The position numbers and the translations under genes were made by a program. Shown in pieces: positions 26,852 through 41,151 of a DNA stretch of 64,000 nucleotides. The stretch spans positions 248,001 through 312,000 of the forward strand of contig NZ_JAGKJJ010000006.1 in the NCBI RefSeq assembly GCF_020329505.1. Reading direction: 5' to 3'. Positions within the stretch are counted from its first letter, which is position 1. Each line of letters opens with the position of its first letter. The stretch comes from Bradyrhizobium semiaridum (GTDB lineage: Bacteria; Pseudomonadota; Alphaproteobacteria; Rhizobiales; Xanthobacteraceae). The notes under the pieces were generated by a model. It was not told the origin of the DNA. It worked only from the letters and a program-made list of their open reading frames with translations, and did not search any database.

Positions 26852-28129
26852 ATGCACGGCGTGATGGGCAAGCCGCCCGACGCGGCCACAGACAACATCG
26901 CGACATCGAAGGTCATGCTGCTGATGCTCGTCGTGATGACGGGCGTGGCGCCGATCTCGCTCTACATGCTGGTGCCGGCGCTGCCGGTGCTCGCCACGAC
27001 GTTCGGCCGCGACATCTCGATCGCGCAGATGACGGTGTCGCTCTACATGGTCGGCATCGCGCTGTCACAGCTGATCATGGGGCCGCTGTCCGACCGGTTC
27101 GGGCGCCGCCCGGTGCTGCTCGCCGGCCTTGGCCTGATGGTGGCTGCGGGCATCGGCTCGGTATTCGCCGAGACGCTGCCGCAGCTGATCGCGGCGCGGT
27201 TCTTCCAGGCGCTCGGCGGCGCCAGCGGCATGGTGATAAGCCGCGCCATCATCCGCGATCTCTATCCTCGCGAGCGGGTCGGCGCCATGATCAGCCTCGT
27301 GGTCGCCGCGCTGATGATCGCGCAGATGGTCAGCCCGCTCACCGGCGGCCTGCTGGAGACCACGTTCGGCTGGCGCGCCATCCTCTATTTCATCACCGCG
27401 GCGTCGCTGATCACTGCGATCTTCATCGCGCTGGCACTGCCGGAAACCAGGCGTGATCGGGCCGACACGTCGAGCTTTCGCGGCGACCTCGGCAGACTGA
27501 TGACGAACCGCGCCTTCGTCGGCTATCTGCTGTGCCAGGTGCTGGCCTCGCAGATCATCTTCGCCTTTGCCGGCGGCGGTCCCTACATCGTGGTGACGCA
27601 AATGGGCCGGACCAGCGCCGAATACGGCGCGTGGTTCGCGATGACCGGCTTCGGCTACTTCGTCGGCAATCTCCTGTGCGTGCGGTTCGCGCCGCGCCAC
27701 TCGCTGGAGAAGCTGATATGGTTCGGCCTCGCGCTGCAGGTCGGCGGCAGCCTCCTGAACCTGACCTGGAGCATCTTCGGGCTGAACCAGGCGCCGCTCT
27801 GGCTGTTCGGCACCCAGATGATCGTGATGGTCGCCAACGCCTTCGTGATGGCCAACTCCGCAGCCGGCGCCATCAGCGTCCGCCCCGAAGCCGCCGGCAC
27901 CGCCTCGGGCGCGATGGGTTTCCTGCAGCAGGGCATCGGCGCACTGATCTCGCAGTTCGGCGCCTATCTCGGCGGCCACTCCACCTCGACGCTGCCGCTG
28001 ATGGCGGCGATATCAGCGATCTCGCTCGCCTGCGCCGCCACGATGATCTTCATCGTGCCGCGGCGGAAACTGGTGGTGAGCGAGGAACTGATCGAGAAGG
28101 CGGAGGAGGAAGAGAGCGGGATGATGTGA
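26852..28129 (+). CDS. Bcr/CflA family multidrug efflux MFS transporter
   Basis: A 425-residue MFS protein with 12 hydrophobic helices. The motif A loop GPLSDRFGRRPVLLAGLG after helix 2 and SRAIIRDLYPRER after helix 4 are diagnostic of the Bcr/CflA drug:H+ antiporters. It exports drugs such as bicyclomycin or chloramphenicol in characterised members. It is monocistronic and convergent with ligA. Confidence 0.87.
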   Translation: MHGVMGKPPDAATDNIATSKVMLLMLVVMTGVAPISLYMLVPALPVLATTFGRDISIAQMTVSLYMVGIALSQLIMGPLSDRFGRRPVLLAGLGLMVAAGIGSVFAETLPQLIAARFFQALGGASGMVISRAIIRDLYPRERVGAMISLVVAALMIAQMVSPLTGGLLETTFGWRAILYFITAASLITAIFIALALPETRRDRADTSSFRGDLGRLMTNRAFVGYLLCQVLASQIIFAFAGGGPYIVVTQMGRTSAEYGAWFAMTGFGYFVGNLLCVRFAPRHSLEKLIWFGLALQVGGSLLNLTWSIFGLNQAPLWLFGTQMIVMVANAFVMANSAAGAISVRPEAAGTASGAMGFLQQGIGALISQFGAYLGGHSTSTLPLMAAISAISLACAATMIFIVPRRKLVVSEELIEKAEEEESGMM

Positions 28130-28152
28130 GCGGCGGGTCGTCCCGCGTGCCC

Positions 28153-31978
<3,826 letters not shown>

Positions 31979-31991
31979 GCGAGGACAATTC

Positions 31992-32900
31992 CTAGCCGAG
32001 GCCTATCTTCTTGAAGGTCCTGCTGATCCAGGAACCCTGATTCTCGCTCGGCTCGAGACCGCCGGACTTTACTAGATTATAGGCGTCCTTGTACCAGCGG
32101 CTGTCAGGAAAATTGTGGCCGAGCACGGCGGCGGCGGTCTGCGCCTCGCCGGCGATGCCGATCGCCATATAGGCCTCGGTGAGGCGGAACAGCGCCTCCT
32201 CGACATGGCGCGTGGTCTGATACTGCGTGACTACGGTCTTGAAGCGGTTGATCGCCGCGGTGAAGTCGCGCTTCTGCATGTAGTAGCGCCCGACCGACAT
32301 TTCCTTGCCGGCGAGTTGATCGCGCGCGGCCTGCAGCTTGGCCTTGGCGGAGGTCGCGTATTCCGAGGTCGGATATTTGCGCACCACCTCTTCCAGCGCC
32401 GCGATCGCCTTCTCGGTGCGGCCCTGATCGCGAGAGATGTCCGGGATCTGGTCGTAATGCGAGGCCGCGATCAGGTACTGGGCATAGGCCGCGTCCGGGC
32501 TGCCCGGATGCAGCGTGACGTAGCGGGTCGCCGAACCGATACAGCCGTCATAGTCGCCGCCCTGGTAGGCGGCATAGGCCGACATCAGCAGCGACTTGCG
32601 CGCCCAGTCCGAATAGGGATGCTGGCGGTCGACTTCCTCGAACTTCTTGGTGGCGGCCTTGGTGTCCTTCTTCTCGTTCATCATGTACAAGCCCTCATTG
32701 TAGAGCTTGTCCGCGGGCTCATCGACGAACGTGTCGTCCTTGGCCATGAACTTGTCCCACAGCGCACCGGTGCCGCAGCCTGAGAGCGGCAGCGCCAGCA
32801 CGATCAGGCCCGCCGCGAAGCGCAGCGCGCGCGCTGCCCGCGAAAGGCCGGGGACGTCAAAAAGGTGGCGTGGTTCGAGCGTCATACGCGTTGCCGACAT
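31992..32900 (-). CDS. bamD: outer membrane protein assembly factor BamD
   Basis: A 302-residue lipoprotein. The lipobox LSGCG gives Cys42 as the lipidation site. Five TPR-like repeats follow (ADKLYNEGLYMMNEKKDTKAA, WARKSLLMSAYAAYQGGDYD, YYMQKRDFTAAINRF). BamD is the essential lipoprotein of the BAM complex that folds outer-membrane barrels. It precedes recN and ligA, a gene order usual in this order of bacteria. An alternative ATG five codons in is possible. Confidence 0.94.
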   Translation of the reverse strand: MSATRMTLEPRHLFDVPGLSRAARALRFAAGLIVLALPLSGCGTGALWDKFMAKDDTFVDEPADKLYNEGLYMMNEKKDTKAATKKFEEVDRQHPYSDWARKSLLMSAYAAYQGGDYDGCIGSATRYVTLHPGSPDAAYAQYLIAASHYDQIPDISRDQGRTEKAIAALEEVVRKYPTSEYATSAKAKLQAARDQLAGKEMSVGRYYMQKRDFTAAINRFKTVVTQYQTTRHVEEALFRLTEAYMAIGIAGEAQTAAAVLGHNFPDSRWYKDAYNLVKSGGLEPSENQGSWISRTFKKIGLG

Positions 32901-33150
32901 GAAGTATAAGACCTGACGCCTTTGATGCGGTTAACGGCGGAGCCCACTCCATCCATGAACCGCGATCATGGACGCAATATAGTCCGTGCCATTGGCTGCG
33001 TATCGAGCAACCGCAGGCCGGTTTAGCCGAAAAACAGTCGTTGCCCAATCGACTACGTCGCCATTTCGCCCGGAATAAGGCGGCCGGCCCAGCCGCCACC
33101 CTGCTGTGGATACTACGGAAATCGGGACAGAGCGCTTCGGTGGCGACGGA

Positions 33151-34113
33151 TCAGGACACGTCCGGGCCGTAGGCCGGGGCGACCAGGCCGCCCACCGTGC
33201 CGGCGCCGGCTTCGACGTGGCTGCGCGCGGGGCGCCGTGCGGTCTCTGCCTCGACCACGCGCCAGGCGCTGCGGTCGGCCAGCAGCGCCTTGAGCACCGC
33301 ATGGTTGAGCTTGTGACCGCCGCGCTTCGAACGATAGATGCCGAGCAGCGGCAGGCCGGCCAGCGACAGATCGCCGATCACATCGAGAACCTTGTGGCGA
33401 GCGCACTCGTTGGCGTAGCGCAGGCCCTCGGTGTTGAGGAGGCGGGTGTCGTCGAACACCACGGTGTTGTCGAAGCTGGCGCCGAGCGCAAAGCCCGCAC
33501 CCCACAGCTTCGCCACGTCGTTCATGCAGCCGAAGGTACGGGCCCGGGCGACTTCGCGGCGGAAACCTTCCGGCGACAGGTCGAAGGAGAAGGTCTGGCG
33601 GCCGATCACCGGGTTGGTGAAATCGATCTCGACTTCGGCGCGGAACCCGCCGGCAAACGGACGCAGCTCACCGACGGATTCGCCGATCTTGACCTGCACC
33701 GGCTTCAGCACCTGGATAAAGCGGCGGATGGCGGGCTGGGTGACGATGCCGGCTTGCTCGATCGCGGCGACGAAGGGCGCAGCGCTGCCGTCCATGATCG
33801 GAACTTCGGAGCCATCGACCTCGATGGTCGCGTTGTCGACGCCCATGCCGCGCAGCGCGGCCAGCACATGCTCGGCGGTTGAAACCAGCGGCCCCTCGCG
33901 GTCACCCAGCACCGTCGCAAAGTCGGTTGCGATCACGGCGTCGGCGGTGGCCTGAATTTCGCGGTCGGCACCATCGAGTCCGGTGCGGACAAAAATAAAG
34001 CCTGCATCGACAGGTGCAGGGCCCAGCGTGAGATTGACAGGAAGACCAGAATGAACGCCGACGCCCGTCACGGTGGCTTGCGACCGAAGCGTGGTTTGAC
34101 GGCTGAACTTCAT
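33151..34113 (-). CDS. lpxC: UDP-3-O-acyl-N-acetylglucosamine deacetylase
   Basis: A 320-residue zinc amidase, the committed step of lipid A synthesis. Zinc ligands match the family: His82 (STAEHVLAAL), His240 and Asp244 (ARHKVLDVIGD), with the catalytic His267 in GGHKLN. I chose the ATG at 34113 (MKFSRQTTLRSQATVTGVGV), where family similarity starts. It is separated from ftsZ by a terminator and about 350 bases, so it probably has its own promoter. Confidence 0.95.
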   Translation of the reverse strand: MKFSRQTTLRSQATVTGVGVHSGLPVNLTLGPAPVDAGFIFVRTGLDGADREIQATADAVIATDFATVLGDREGPLVSTAEHVLAALRGMGVDNATIEVDGSEVPIMDGSAAPFVAAIEQAGIVTQPAIRRFIQVLKPVQVKIGESVGELRPFAGGFRAEVEIDFTNPVIGRQTFSFDLSPEGFRREVARARTFGCMNDVAKLWGAGFALGASFDNTVVFDDTRLLNTEGLRYANECARHKVLDVIGDLSLAGLPLLGIYRSKRGGHKLNHAVLKALLADRSAWRVVEAETARRPARSHVEAGAGTVGGLVAPAYGPDVS

Positions 34114-34462
34114 TCGATAATGCCCACTACCCGACTTCACTCAATTCGAGAGGCCAATTTCCCCAAGGCCGACTCGCTTGAGCTCCCCAAGTCACGGCAG
34201 ACCATAGTCAGAGCCCCGAACCGCGCCAACTCACGCTTCTTTACGGATTGTTACCCCATCTCCGCCGCATTCACGCCCAAGGTTAACCAAATTGCGGCAG
34301 CGCACAGGGCCTCACAAGGACCGCCACCTGACCACAGAAAGAATAATTAATCATTTAAAATCAGTTGCTTGTTTCGACGCCGAAGACCCCTGTCTGGCCC
34401 AAAGACGAAGGCCCCGGCGGTTCCCGCCGGGGCCTCGTTGGTCGCCAAAGTTGTAACAAACT
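34114..34462. other. ftsZ-lpxC intergenic region
   Basis: No gene is seen. It holds the ftsZ terminator near 34401-34434 and, beside it, an AT-rich block at about 34336-34377, unusual for this GC-rich genome. This block could house the lpxC promoter, although it lies over 220 bases from the start codon. Confidence 0.6.
34401..34434 (-). terminator. strong hairpin after ftsZ
   Basis: An 11-base perfect stem (GGCCCCGGCGG / CCGCCGGGGCC) with a 3-base loop, followed on the minus strand by TTCGTCTTT. It lies 28 bases after the ftsZ stop and closes the division cluster. Confidence 0.8.
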
Positions 34463-36247
34463 TCAGTTTGCCTGCCGGCGCAGGAAGGCCGGGATATCAA
34501 GATGGTCGTCGCCCTGTGGCGCCGGCGCAACAGGTGCGGGGCGGCCATGGGCGTCCAATCCCTGCGGAGCCGGGCGCTTTGCATATTCCGACACCGGCGA
34601 TTCGTTCGCCGCGATCTGCTGGGCAACGCTCCGGGCCTGCTTGCGGTCGGGCAGCGGCGGCATCACCGGGGCGAAGGAACGCGCAGAGATGGGCGGCTCG
34701 CTCTCCTCGTCGCGGCGGCCGAGGCCGACATTGGCGAGGCGCTGCAGCAGCGACAGCCGGGTCTTCTGCGGATGTTCCTCCTGGGCTTCGCCGCCGCTGG
34801 CCTGGCGGATCTCGGCCTGGGCCGGCATCGGCAGGTCCTCGAACTTCGGCATCCGGGGAGTGCGGACGGGGGACCGTTCCGCCGGCTGCGGGATGAAGGT
34901 CTCAGGCGGCATCGGCTCGTGCTGCTCGGCCTGGGTCACATCGTGGTCCGGGAACAGGCTCGGTTTCTGCGCGATCGGGCGCACGGTGACGTCGCCGTAG
35001 GAAGCCTGCTGCATCGGCGGAGTGCTGTCCGGGGCGACCGCGGCGGCGATCGCCGCGAGCGCGGCGCGCTCGACATTGCCGGCCGGGCGCTGCTGCGCGG
35101 GGGCGGCGGGCGCCTGCGCGGCAATCGGGGTCACCGTCACGCCGGTCGGCGGTTCCAGCTTCTGGGCGCGATCGGCGAGGCGCTGATTGTCGGCCCGCAG
35201 GCGCGCGGTCAGGTCGGCCAGCCGGCTCTCCGGCGAACCGCCGGCCACCGGCGCGGCCGGAGCCTGGGCGCGGGCGATTGCAGCCTGCTCTATGCCGGTC
35301 GCAACCACCGAAACGCGGATGATGCCGTCGAGCGACTCGTCGAAGGTGGCGCCGACGATGATGTTGGCGTCGGGATCGACTTCCTCGCGAATGCGGGTTG
35401 CGGCTTCGTCGACCTCGAACAGCGTGAGGTCCTTGCCACCGGTGATCGAGATCAGGAGGCCGCGAGCGCCCTTCATCGAGGAATCGTCGATCAGCGGGTT
35501 GGCGATCGCGGCTTCCGCCGCGGTCAGCGCGCGCTTCTCGCCGGTAGCCTCGCCGGTGCCCATCATCGCCTTGCCCATCTCACGCATCACGGCGCGGACG
35601 TCGGCGAAGTCGAGGTTGATCAGACCTTCCTTGACCATCAAATCGGTGATGCAGGCGACGCCGGAATAGAGCACCTGGTCGGCCATCGCGAAGGCGTCGG
35701 CGAAGGTGGTCTTCTCGTTGGCGACCCGGAACAGGTTCTGGTTCGGGATGATCAAGAGCGTGTCGACCACCTTGTGCAGTTCGGCAATGCCGGACTCGGC
35801 GGTGCGCATGCGGCGCTGGCCTTCGAAGTGGAACGGCTTGGTAACCACACCGACGGTGAGGATGCCCATGTCGCGCGCGGCCTTGGCGATCACGGGTGCG
35901 GCGCCGGTGCCGGTGCCGCCGCCCATGCCGGCGGTGACGAACACCATGTTGGCGCCGCTGAGATGATCGCGCAGCTCGTCGATGACCTCCTGCGCCGCGG
36001 CGGCGCCGACATCGGGCTGCGAGCCGGCGCCGAGACCCTGGGTGACGGCGGTGCCCATCTGGATGATGCGCTGCGCCTTTGACATGGTCAGCGCCTGCGC
36101 ATCGGTGTTGGCGACGACGAAGTCGACGCCCTGCAGGCCGGCGGTGATCATGTTGTTGACGGCGTTGCCACCCGCGCCACCGACGCCGAAGACGGTGATG
36201 CGCGGTTTCAGCTCGCTGATGTCAGGGGGGGTCAGATTGAGTGCCAT
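34463..36247 (-). CDS. ftsZ: cell division protein FtsZ
   Basis: A 594-residue tubulin homologue. The GTP-binding signature [10 protein letters not shown] is at 110-118, with [10 protein letters not shown] at 21-30. The GTPase core ends near residue 320. A long Pro/Ala/Gln-rich linker of about 250 residues follows, then the C-terminal peptide [10 protein letters not shown] that binds FtsA. Long linkers are characteristic of alphaproteobacterial FtsZ. It polymerises into the Z ring. The ATG at 36247 begins the conserved core. Confidence 0.97.
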   Translation of the reverse strand: MALNLTPPDISELKPRITVFGVGGAGGNAVNNMITAGLQGVDFVVANTDAQALTMSKAQRIIQMGTAVTQGLGAGSQPDVGAAAAQEVIDELRDHLSGANMVFVTAGMGGGTGTGAAPVIAKAARDMGILTVGVVTKPFHFEGQRRMRTAESGIAELHKVVDTLLIIPNQNLFRVANEKTTFADAFAMADQVLYSGVACITDLMVKEGLINLDFADVRAVMREMGKAMMGTGEATGEKRALTAAEAAIANPLIDDSSMKGARGLLISITGGKDLTLFEVDEAATRIREEVDPDANIIVGATFDESLDGIIRVSVVATGIEQAAIARAQAPAAPVAGGSPESRLADLTARLRADNQRLADRAQKLEPPTGVTVTPIAAQAPAAPAQQRPAGNVERAALAAIAAAVAPDSTPPMQQASYGDVTVRPIAQKPSLFPDHDVTQAEQHEPMPPETFIPQPAERSPVRTPRMPKFEDLPMPAQAEIRQASGGEAQEEHPQKTRLSLLQRLANVGLGRRDEESEPPISARSFAPVMPPLPDRKQARSVAQQIAANESPVSEYAKRPAPQGLDAHGRPAPVAPAPQGDDHLDIPAFLRRQAN

Positions 36248-36335
36248 GGTTGCCTCTCTCGTTACGCGCGCGTGGGTTCGCCCCGGCCGCAGGCCGCGGG
36301 AGTTGGTGAAAATGCAATGAGCCGGGGTGCGGTCA

Positions 36336-37652
36336 TCAGAAGCCCTCGCGAAGCCATCGTCCGACCTTTCCGAAGTAACCGTCAGTCCCTGTCCTGAGCT
36401 GCCGCGTGCGCCGCGGTTCGACATGTTCAAGATGAGCGTATTGCGGATAGACGAGCAGGCCCGTCGGCACCGCGAACGACGAGCCCTTCGCCTCGTTCGG
36501 CAGGCGGCCGAAGCCGAGCGGACGGCCGATCCGGACCTCGCGGTTCAGGATGCGGGTGGCGAGCTCCACGGTGCCGGTGAGCTGCGAGGCGCCGCCGCTC
36601 AGCACGACCCGCGCCCGCGGCTCTGCCGCAAACGGGGAATCCGCGAGCCGGTCACGGACCATTTCGAAAATCTCCTCGGCACGATGCCGGACAATATTCG
36701 CGATCGTGGCGCGGGATACGATTTGCGGCGTCTCCCGGTCGTCGCCTGCGGCGGGCACAGACATCAGCTCGCGCGAGTCCGAGCCGCCGGTCAGCACTGT
36801 GCCGTATAAAGTCTTGATTCGCTCGGCATCCGCAATGCACGCTCCGATGCCACGCGCAAGATCCATCGTGATGTGTTGCCCGCCGAGCGCAAATCCCGAC
36901 GCATGCACGAAGCGTCCGCCCGAATATGTCGCGATTGTGGTGGTGCCCGCGCCCATCTCGACGACGGCAGCGCCGAGATCGGCTTCGTCGTCGGTCAGCA
37001 CCGAGAGACCTGCGACATAGGGACTCGATGCCATCGCCTCGACGTTGAGATGGCAGCGCTCGACCACCAGCATCAAGTTCTTGGCGACGGTCGCATCGCC
37101 CGTCACCACGTTCATGTCGACGCCGAACTGCCGCGCCACCATGCCCTTGGGATCGCGGATGCCCTTGACGCCGTCGAGCGCGTAACCGACCGGCAGTGCG
37201 TGCAGCACGGTGCGGCCGGAGCCGGTGGCGTGGCGCATGCCGGCCGAGGTGACGCGGCTGATATCGTCTGCCGTGACCGAGCCGCCGCGGATATCGGCAG
37301 CGGCTTCAACGAGTTGACCATGCTGCCGGCCGCCCGAGACCGACAGTAGTACGGACTCGACACGGACCTTGGCCATGCGCTCGGCGAGCGCCACGGCATG
37401 GCGCACCGCCTTCTCGCATTCGGTGAGATCGACCACGGCGCCGGACTTGACGCCGCGCGACTGGATCTGGCTGTAGCCGATCAGCTCGACCGCATGGGTG
37501 CGGCCGCGCAGCGCCTCGTTCGGCGGGGACGGCTTCAGCCGCGCGATCATGCAGGCGATCTTGCTTGAGCCGACGTCGAGCGAAGCCACCAACGCGGTGC
37601 GCTTCGGCATCGGGCGGGTCTTTGGGGTCAGGTTGCGATCGAGGCCGGTCAT
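36336..37652 (-). CDS. ftsA: cell division protein FtsA
   Basis: A 438-residue actin-like protein. Phosphate loops are [18 protein letters not shown] near residue 24 and [17 protein letters not shown]; the adenosine motif [12 protein letters not shown] is near 349. The C-terminal amphipathic helix ([11 protein letters not shown]) tethers FtsZ to the membrane. Its ATG overlaps the ftsQ stop codon by four bases. Confidence 0.96.
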   Translation of the reverse strand: MTGLDRNLTPKTRPMPKRTALVASLDVGSSKIACMIARLKPSPPNEALRGRTHAVELIGYSQIQSRGVKSGAVVDLTECEKAVRHAVALAERMAKVRVESVLLSVSGGRQHGQLVEAAADIRGGSVTADDISRVTSAGMRHATGSGRTVLHALPVGYALDGVKGIRDPKGMVARQFGVDMNVVTGDATVAKNLMLVVERCHLNVEAMASSPYVAGLSVLTDDEADLGAAVVEMGAGTTTIATYSGGRFVHASGFALGGQHITMDLARGIGACIADAERIKTLYGTVLTGGSDSRELMSVPAAGDDRETPQIVSRATIANIVRHRAEEIFEMVRDRLADSPFAAEPRARVVLSGGASQLTGTVELATRILNREVRIGRPLGFGRLPNEAKGSSFAVPTGLLVYPQYAHLEHVEPRRTRQLRTGTDGYFGKVGRWLREGF

Positions 37653-38659
37653 GCGGAGTCACCGGCTTTCTTCTTGGTCTTCTTGTCCTTGAACAGTTCG
37701 TCGCGGGCCTTGCCGGCCTCCTCGGACAGCTGCACGACCAGCCGGTCGGGCAGGCGCATGTCGACGGCGACGATATCGCGCGAGAACAGCCGCTCCTCCT
37801 TGTCGAGCTTGGAGAGCGCGGCAAGCGCGTTGCCGACGTCGTATTCGGGCAGGCGGATGTCGAGACCGTCCTTCAGCCGCAGGTTCCAGCGCCGCTCGCC
37901 GACGAAGATCGCGGCCTTGGTAACGGCGCGAACCTGCGGGTAGCGGTCGAGCAGCGCGAGGAAGTCCTTCGCGCGCGTGTCGGCCCCCTTGCCCACCACC
38001 AGCGGCAAATTCAGGAAACGGCGCGAGACGTAGGGTTCGAGCACCGCGCCGTCGGCGGCAATGACCGAGAGCCGGCCATTCTCCTGCCACAGCGCGAACG
38101 CGGTGCGCTCGACGATGTCGATCTGCAGCCGGCCGGGATAGAGCTTCAGGATGGTGGCGTCGGCGATCCAGGGATTGGCCTTGAGACGGTCGCGCACGGT
38201 CTCGGCATCGAGGAACAGCAGCGACGAACGGCCGTTGACGCCGCCGATCGCGAGCACCTCGTCCTGGCTCAGCTGCTTGCGGCCGTTGATGCCGACCGTG
38301 GTGATGCGGAAGCCCGCGGCATTGGCGAGCGCGTTGCGGGTATCGCTGAGCGCGGTGACGAACTCATCGACATGGCCGCCTTTGACGATGCCGAGGCCGG
38401 CGCTGCCGAGCAGGATCGCGAATGTGGCCACCACACCGACGCGGCGCGGCAGATAACGCTCGACCAGAAGGATGAAACGGTTGGGCGGCTCGCGGTCGAT
38501 CACCACCGGCGGCTTCTTCGCGGGACGCTGGCGGCGCCTCGCCAGCCAGGCGCCGGCATACTCGCGCGCCAGCACCACCGCTCCAATAGCGGCTGCCTTC
38601 AGGTCAGCTTGAGGCCCCAGCGATCGCAGCGATCGGGTGAGGCGTCCTGCACCGTCCAT
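37649..38659 (-). CDS. ftsQ: cell division protein FtsQ
   Basis: A 336-residue bitopic protein: a basic N-terminal cytoplasmic region (residues 1-75), one membrane helix (VGVVATFAILLGSAGLGIV), then a POTRA domain (LLFLDAETVRDRLKANPWI ... LYPGRLQIDIVERTAFALW) and a beta domain. FtsQ links FtsB/FtsL to the divisome. It overlaps ftsA, so the two are translated together. Confidence 0.95.
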   Translation of the reverse strand: MDGAGRLTRSLRSLGPQADLKAAAIGAVVLAREYAGAWLARRRQRPAKKPPVVIDREPPNRFILLVERYLPRRVGVVATFAILLGSAGLGIVKGGHVDEFVTALSDTRNALANAAGFRITTVGINGRKQLSQDEVLAIGGVNGRSSLLFLDAETVRDRLKANPWIADATILKLYPGRLQIDIVERTAFALWQENGRLSVIAADGAVLEPYVSRRFLNLPLVVGKGADTRAKDFLALLDRYPQVRAVTKAAIFVGERRWNLRLKDGLDIRLPEYDVGNALAALSKLDKEERLFSRDIVAVDMRLPDRLVVQLSEEAGKARDELFKDKKTKKKAGDSA

Positions 38660-38985
38660 TGCACGAGCTCGTCACATGTTGTGCCCGCAAACCCACGCGG
38701 GTCCCGGCACAGGTCACGTCTCAGCAGATACCGGTGGGATTAGAGTGGCCCCCTGTTCCCTGGTTGCGATCCTCGAAGCGGTAATCCGCGACAGCTCACG
38801 CCCCGGCAGCCAAGCGCTACATGCGCCGCCAGCGTTAACCTTCGGGCTTCCTGGTAAACAAACGGTAAATGAACTCGGGCCAGAGCATGTTTTGATCAAC
38901 GCTCTGAGTACTTTGCCCCGAACCCGTTAGTATTTTAGCAACAGCGGCGGGTTCCATTCTCGGCCGACTCGGCCAGGTCCCGCCC
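38660..38985. other. ddl-ftsQ intergenic region, probable ftsQAZ promoter region
   Basis: No gene is seen in these 326 bases. The gap is unusually long for a cluster in which most genes touch, so a promoter for ftsQ-ftsA-ftsZ is likely here. The only motif I can point to is a weak CtrA-like site (38854-38869). Confidence 0.5.
38854..38869 (-). promoter_or_regulatory. weak CtrA-like site upstream of ftsQ
   Basis: The minus strand reads TTTA-CCGTTTG-TTTAC, which differs from the alphaproteobacterial CtrA consensus TTAA-N7-TTAAC at several positions. The seven-base spacer almost matches that of the candidate upstream of rsmH (CCGTTTC). In Caulobacter, CtrA controls ftsQA; transfer to this organism is inference. 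Confidence 0.25.
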
Positions 38986-39972
38986 CTATTTTGACGCCCG
39001 GCGGCACGCCAGCTCGATCTGGTCGCGGAGAAAATCGGCAAAGCCAATGCCCTGAGCCTTCAGCGCTTTCGGGTACAGCGATGCCGCCGTAAGCCCCGGC
39101 AGCGTGTTGGTCTCGAGGTACACCGGCCCCTTTGGCGACACGATGAAATCGCTGCGGGAGTAACCGGTGCAGGACAGTGCGCGGTGGGCGCGCAGCGCAT
39201 GATCCATGATCGTGGTGCTGACTTCGGGCGCAAAGCGGCCGGGACAGATCTCCTGCGTCGACTTCAGGAGGTATTTGGCCGTGTAGTCGAAGCCGCCCTC
39301 CGCCGGCACGATTTCGATCGGCGGCAGCGCGAACACTGCTCCGTCGGATTGCTCGAGCACACCGCAAGTCGCCTCCACGCCGGCAACGAACGGCTCGATC
39401 AGATAGTCCTCGGTCTTCGCGGCGTTGCGGACGGCGACGATGTCCTGCTGCGCGTTGACGAAGATCAGCCCGTAGCTCGATCCGTCCTTTGCGGGTTTTG
39501 CGATCAGCCTGCCGTGCGCGGTGAACGCCTGCTCGATATCGTCGAGCGCGATGCCCTGCGGCACGTTCACGCCGGCGATGGCGGCAAAGCGCTTGGCCGA
39601 CGGCTTGTCGAACGCCAGATGCGACGACGCCGAGCCGGAGCCGGTGAACGGGATGCCGCGCAACTCGCACATCGCCTGCAATTCACCGTTCTCGGCGCGG
39701 CCGCCATGCAGGCCGAGCACCAGCACGCGCGCATCCGCGGCGGCCTTGTCGAGCGCCTCCGCAAGCGCGAGACCGCTGCCGTCGGGCTTGAAGTCGACCT
39801 CGAACGGGCGTGTATGATTGAGCAGCTTTTCCGGCGTCACCGTGTGCACGGTGTCGTCGACATCCCAGAACCAGAGGTCGGCCTCGGGCAGCGCGCGGTG
39901 CAGCGCCTGCGCGCTCGCCACCGAGACCAGCCGCTCCTTGTTGGTGCCGCCGAAGAGAATGGTGACCTGCAT
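38986..39972 (-). CDS. ddl: D-alanine--D-alanine ligase
   Basis: A 328-residue ATP-grasp enzyme that makes D-Ala-D-Ala for the peptidoglycan stem. The N-terminal LFGGTNKERLVSVASAQAL, substrate loop PFTGSGSASSHLAFDKPSAK, and C-terminal GYSRSDFIVSPKGPVYLETN metal-binding segment (Glu, Asn) are visible. It is a somewhat divergent member of the family. Its ATG overlaps the murB stop by one base, placing it firmly in the cell-wall operon. Confidence 0.9.
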   Translation of the reverse strand: MQVTILFGGTNKERLVSVASAQALHRALPEADLWFWDVDDTVHTVTPEKLLNHTRPFEVDFKPDGSGLALAEALDKAAADARVLVLGLHGGRAENGELQAMCELRGIPFTGSGSASSHLAFDKPSAKRFAAIAGVNVPQGIALDDIEQAFTAHGRLIAKPAKDGSSYGLIFVNAQQDIVAVRNAAKTEDYLIEPFVAGVEATCGVLEQSDGAVFALPPIEIVPAEGGFDYTAKYLLKSTQEICPGRFAPEVSTTIMDHALRAHRALSCTGYSRSDFIVSPKGPVYLETNTLPGLTAASLYPKALKAQGIGFADFLRDQIELACRRASK

Positions 39973-40889
39973 CAGCTGTTCCCGATCCGCTTGATTTCCC
40001 AGTGCAGCTCGATCCCCGACGTCTGCTTCACGCGCGCGCGCACGGTCTCGCCGAGCGTCTCGATGTCGTGCCCGGTGGCAGTGCCAGTGTTGATCAGGAA
40101 ATTGCAGTGCATCTCCGAAACCTGCGCGCCGCCGACCTTGAGGCCGCGGCAGCCGGCCGCATCGATCAGCTTCCAGGCGCTGTTGCCGCGCGGATTCTTG
40201 AAGGTCGAACCGCCGGTCTTCTCGCGGATCGGCTGCGCGGTCTCACGATGCGTCTGCACCTCGGCCATGCGGGCGCGGATCGTCTCGGCATCGGTGATGC
40301 GGCCGCGGAAGCGCGCCGCGGTGAAGATGATGGAGGGATCGACGCCGCTGTTGCGGTAGACGAACTTCATGTCGGCATTGCTGAACGTGTGCCTGGTGCC
40401 GTCGCGGCCGATGCCGGTGGCTTCCAGCAGCACGTCCTTGGTCTCGCCGCCGTTGGCGCCGGCGTTCATGCGCAGCGCGCCGCCGATGGTGCCCGGAATG
40501 CCGTAGAAGAACTCCATGCCGCCGATGCCGGCCGCCGCTGCGGTCTCCGCCACGCGCTTGTCGAGCGCCGCCGCGCCGGCGGTGACGATGTCACCAGCCG
40601 CGCTGATCTCACCGAAAGCGCGCGGCGCGAGACGGATCACCACGCCCGGCATGCCGCCATCGCGCACGATCAGGTTGGAGCCGACGCCGACGACATAGAC
40701 CGGCAGCTCCGCCGGCAGCTGTTTCAAAAAATAGGCGAGATCATCCTCGTCAGCCGGCGTAAACAGCACCTGCGCCGGACCGCCGACGCGAAACCAGGTC
40801 AGCTCGGCCAGCGACTGGTTCGCCAGCAGCCGCCCGCGCAGCAGCGGCATCGCGGATTTCAAATCCGGCGTGATGTCGGGGAAGGTCAT
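39972..40889 (-). CDS. murB: UDP-N-acetylenolpyruvoylglucosamine reductase
   Basis: A 305-residue FAD enzyme. N-terminal [19 protein letters not shown] loop [14 protein letters not shown], catalytic region [23 protein letters not shown], and C-terminal GSTFKNPRG plus [12 protein letters not shown] mark a type I MurB. It reduces UDP-GlcNAc-enolpyruvate to UDP-MurNAc. The gap upstream to murC carries a large palindromic repeat. Confidence 0.95.
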   Translation of the reverse strand: MTFPDITPDLKSAMPLLRGRLLANQSLAELTWFRVGGPAQVLFTPADEDDLAYFLKQLPAELPVYVVGVGSNLIVRDGGMPGVVIRLAPRAFGEISAAGDIVTAGAAALDKRVAETAAAAGIGGMEFFYGIPGTIGGALRMNAGANGGETKDVLLEATGIGRDGTRHTFSNADMKFVYRNSGVDPSIIFTAARFRGRITDAETIRARMAEVQTHRETAQPIREKTGGSTFKNPRGNSAWKLIDAAGCRGLKVGGAQVSEMHCNFLINTGTATGHDIETLGETVRARVKQTSGIELHWEIKRIGNS

Positions 40890-40946
40890 GCTGCTTCGCG
40901 ATCTTGGTTGAGAAAGCGTTGCATTACGTATGCTGTCAGCGCCCTG

Positions 40947-41116
40947 GGCTTACCCCTCTCCCCAACCCTCCCCCGCAAGGGGGGAGGGAGCCTGACGAGG
41001 GTGCTCACCTTACAATGCATCACGGCGGCGCTTTGACTCGTTGCAAGAGTCAGGGACGCACCGGCGGCCGGGTTCTCTCCCCCCTTGCGGGGGAGGGCTA
41101 GGGAGAGGGGTGAGCC
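40947..41116. repeat. large palindromic repeat between murC and murB
   Basis: The arms GGCTTACCCCTCTCCCC...CCCCCGCAAGGGGGGAG and CTCCCCCCTTGCGGGGG...GGGGTGAGCC form a 170-base imperfect palindrome. The arms match the repeat inside uvrD (6571-6718). It lies within the transcribed cluster, so the RNA would fold into a long hairpin between the two genes. Confidence 0.85.
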
Positions 41117-41151
41117 ACACAGGTAGTGCTGATAACAAGCAATGAATAGCA

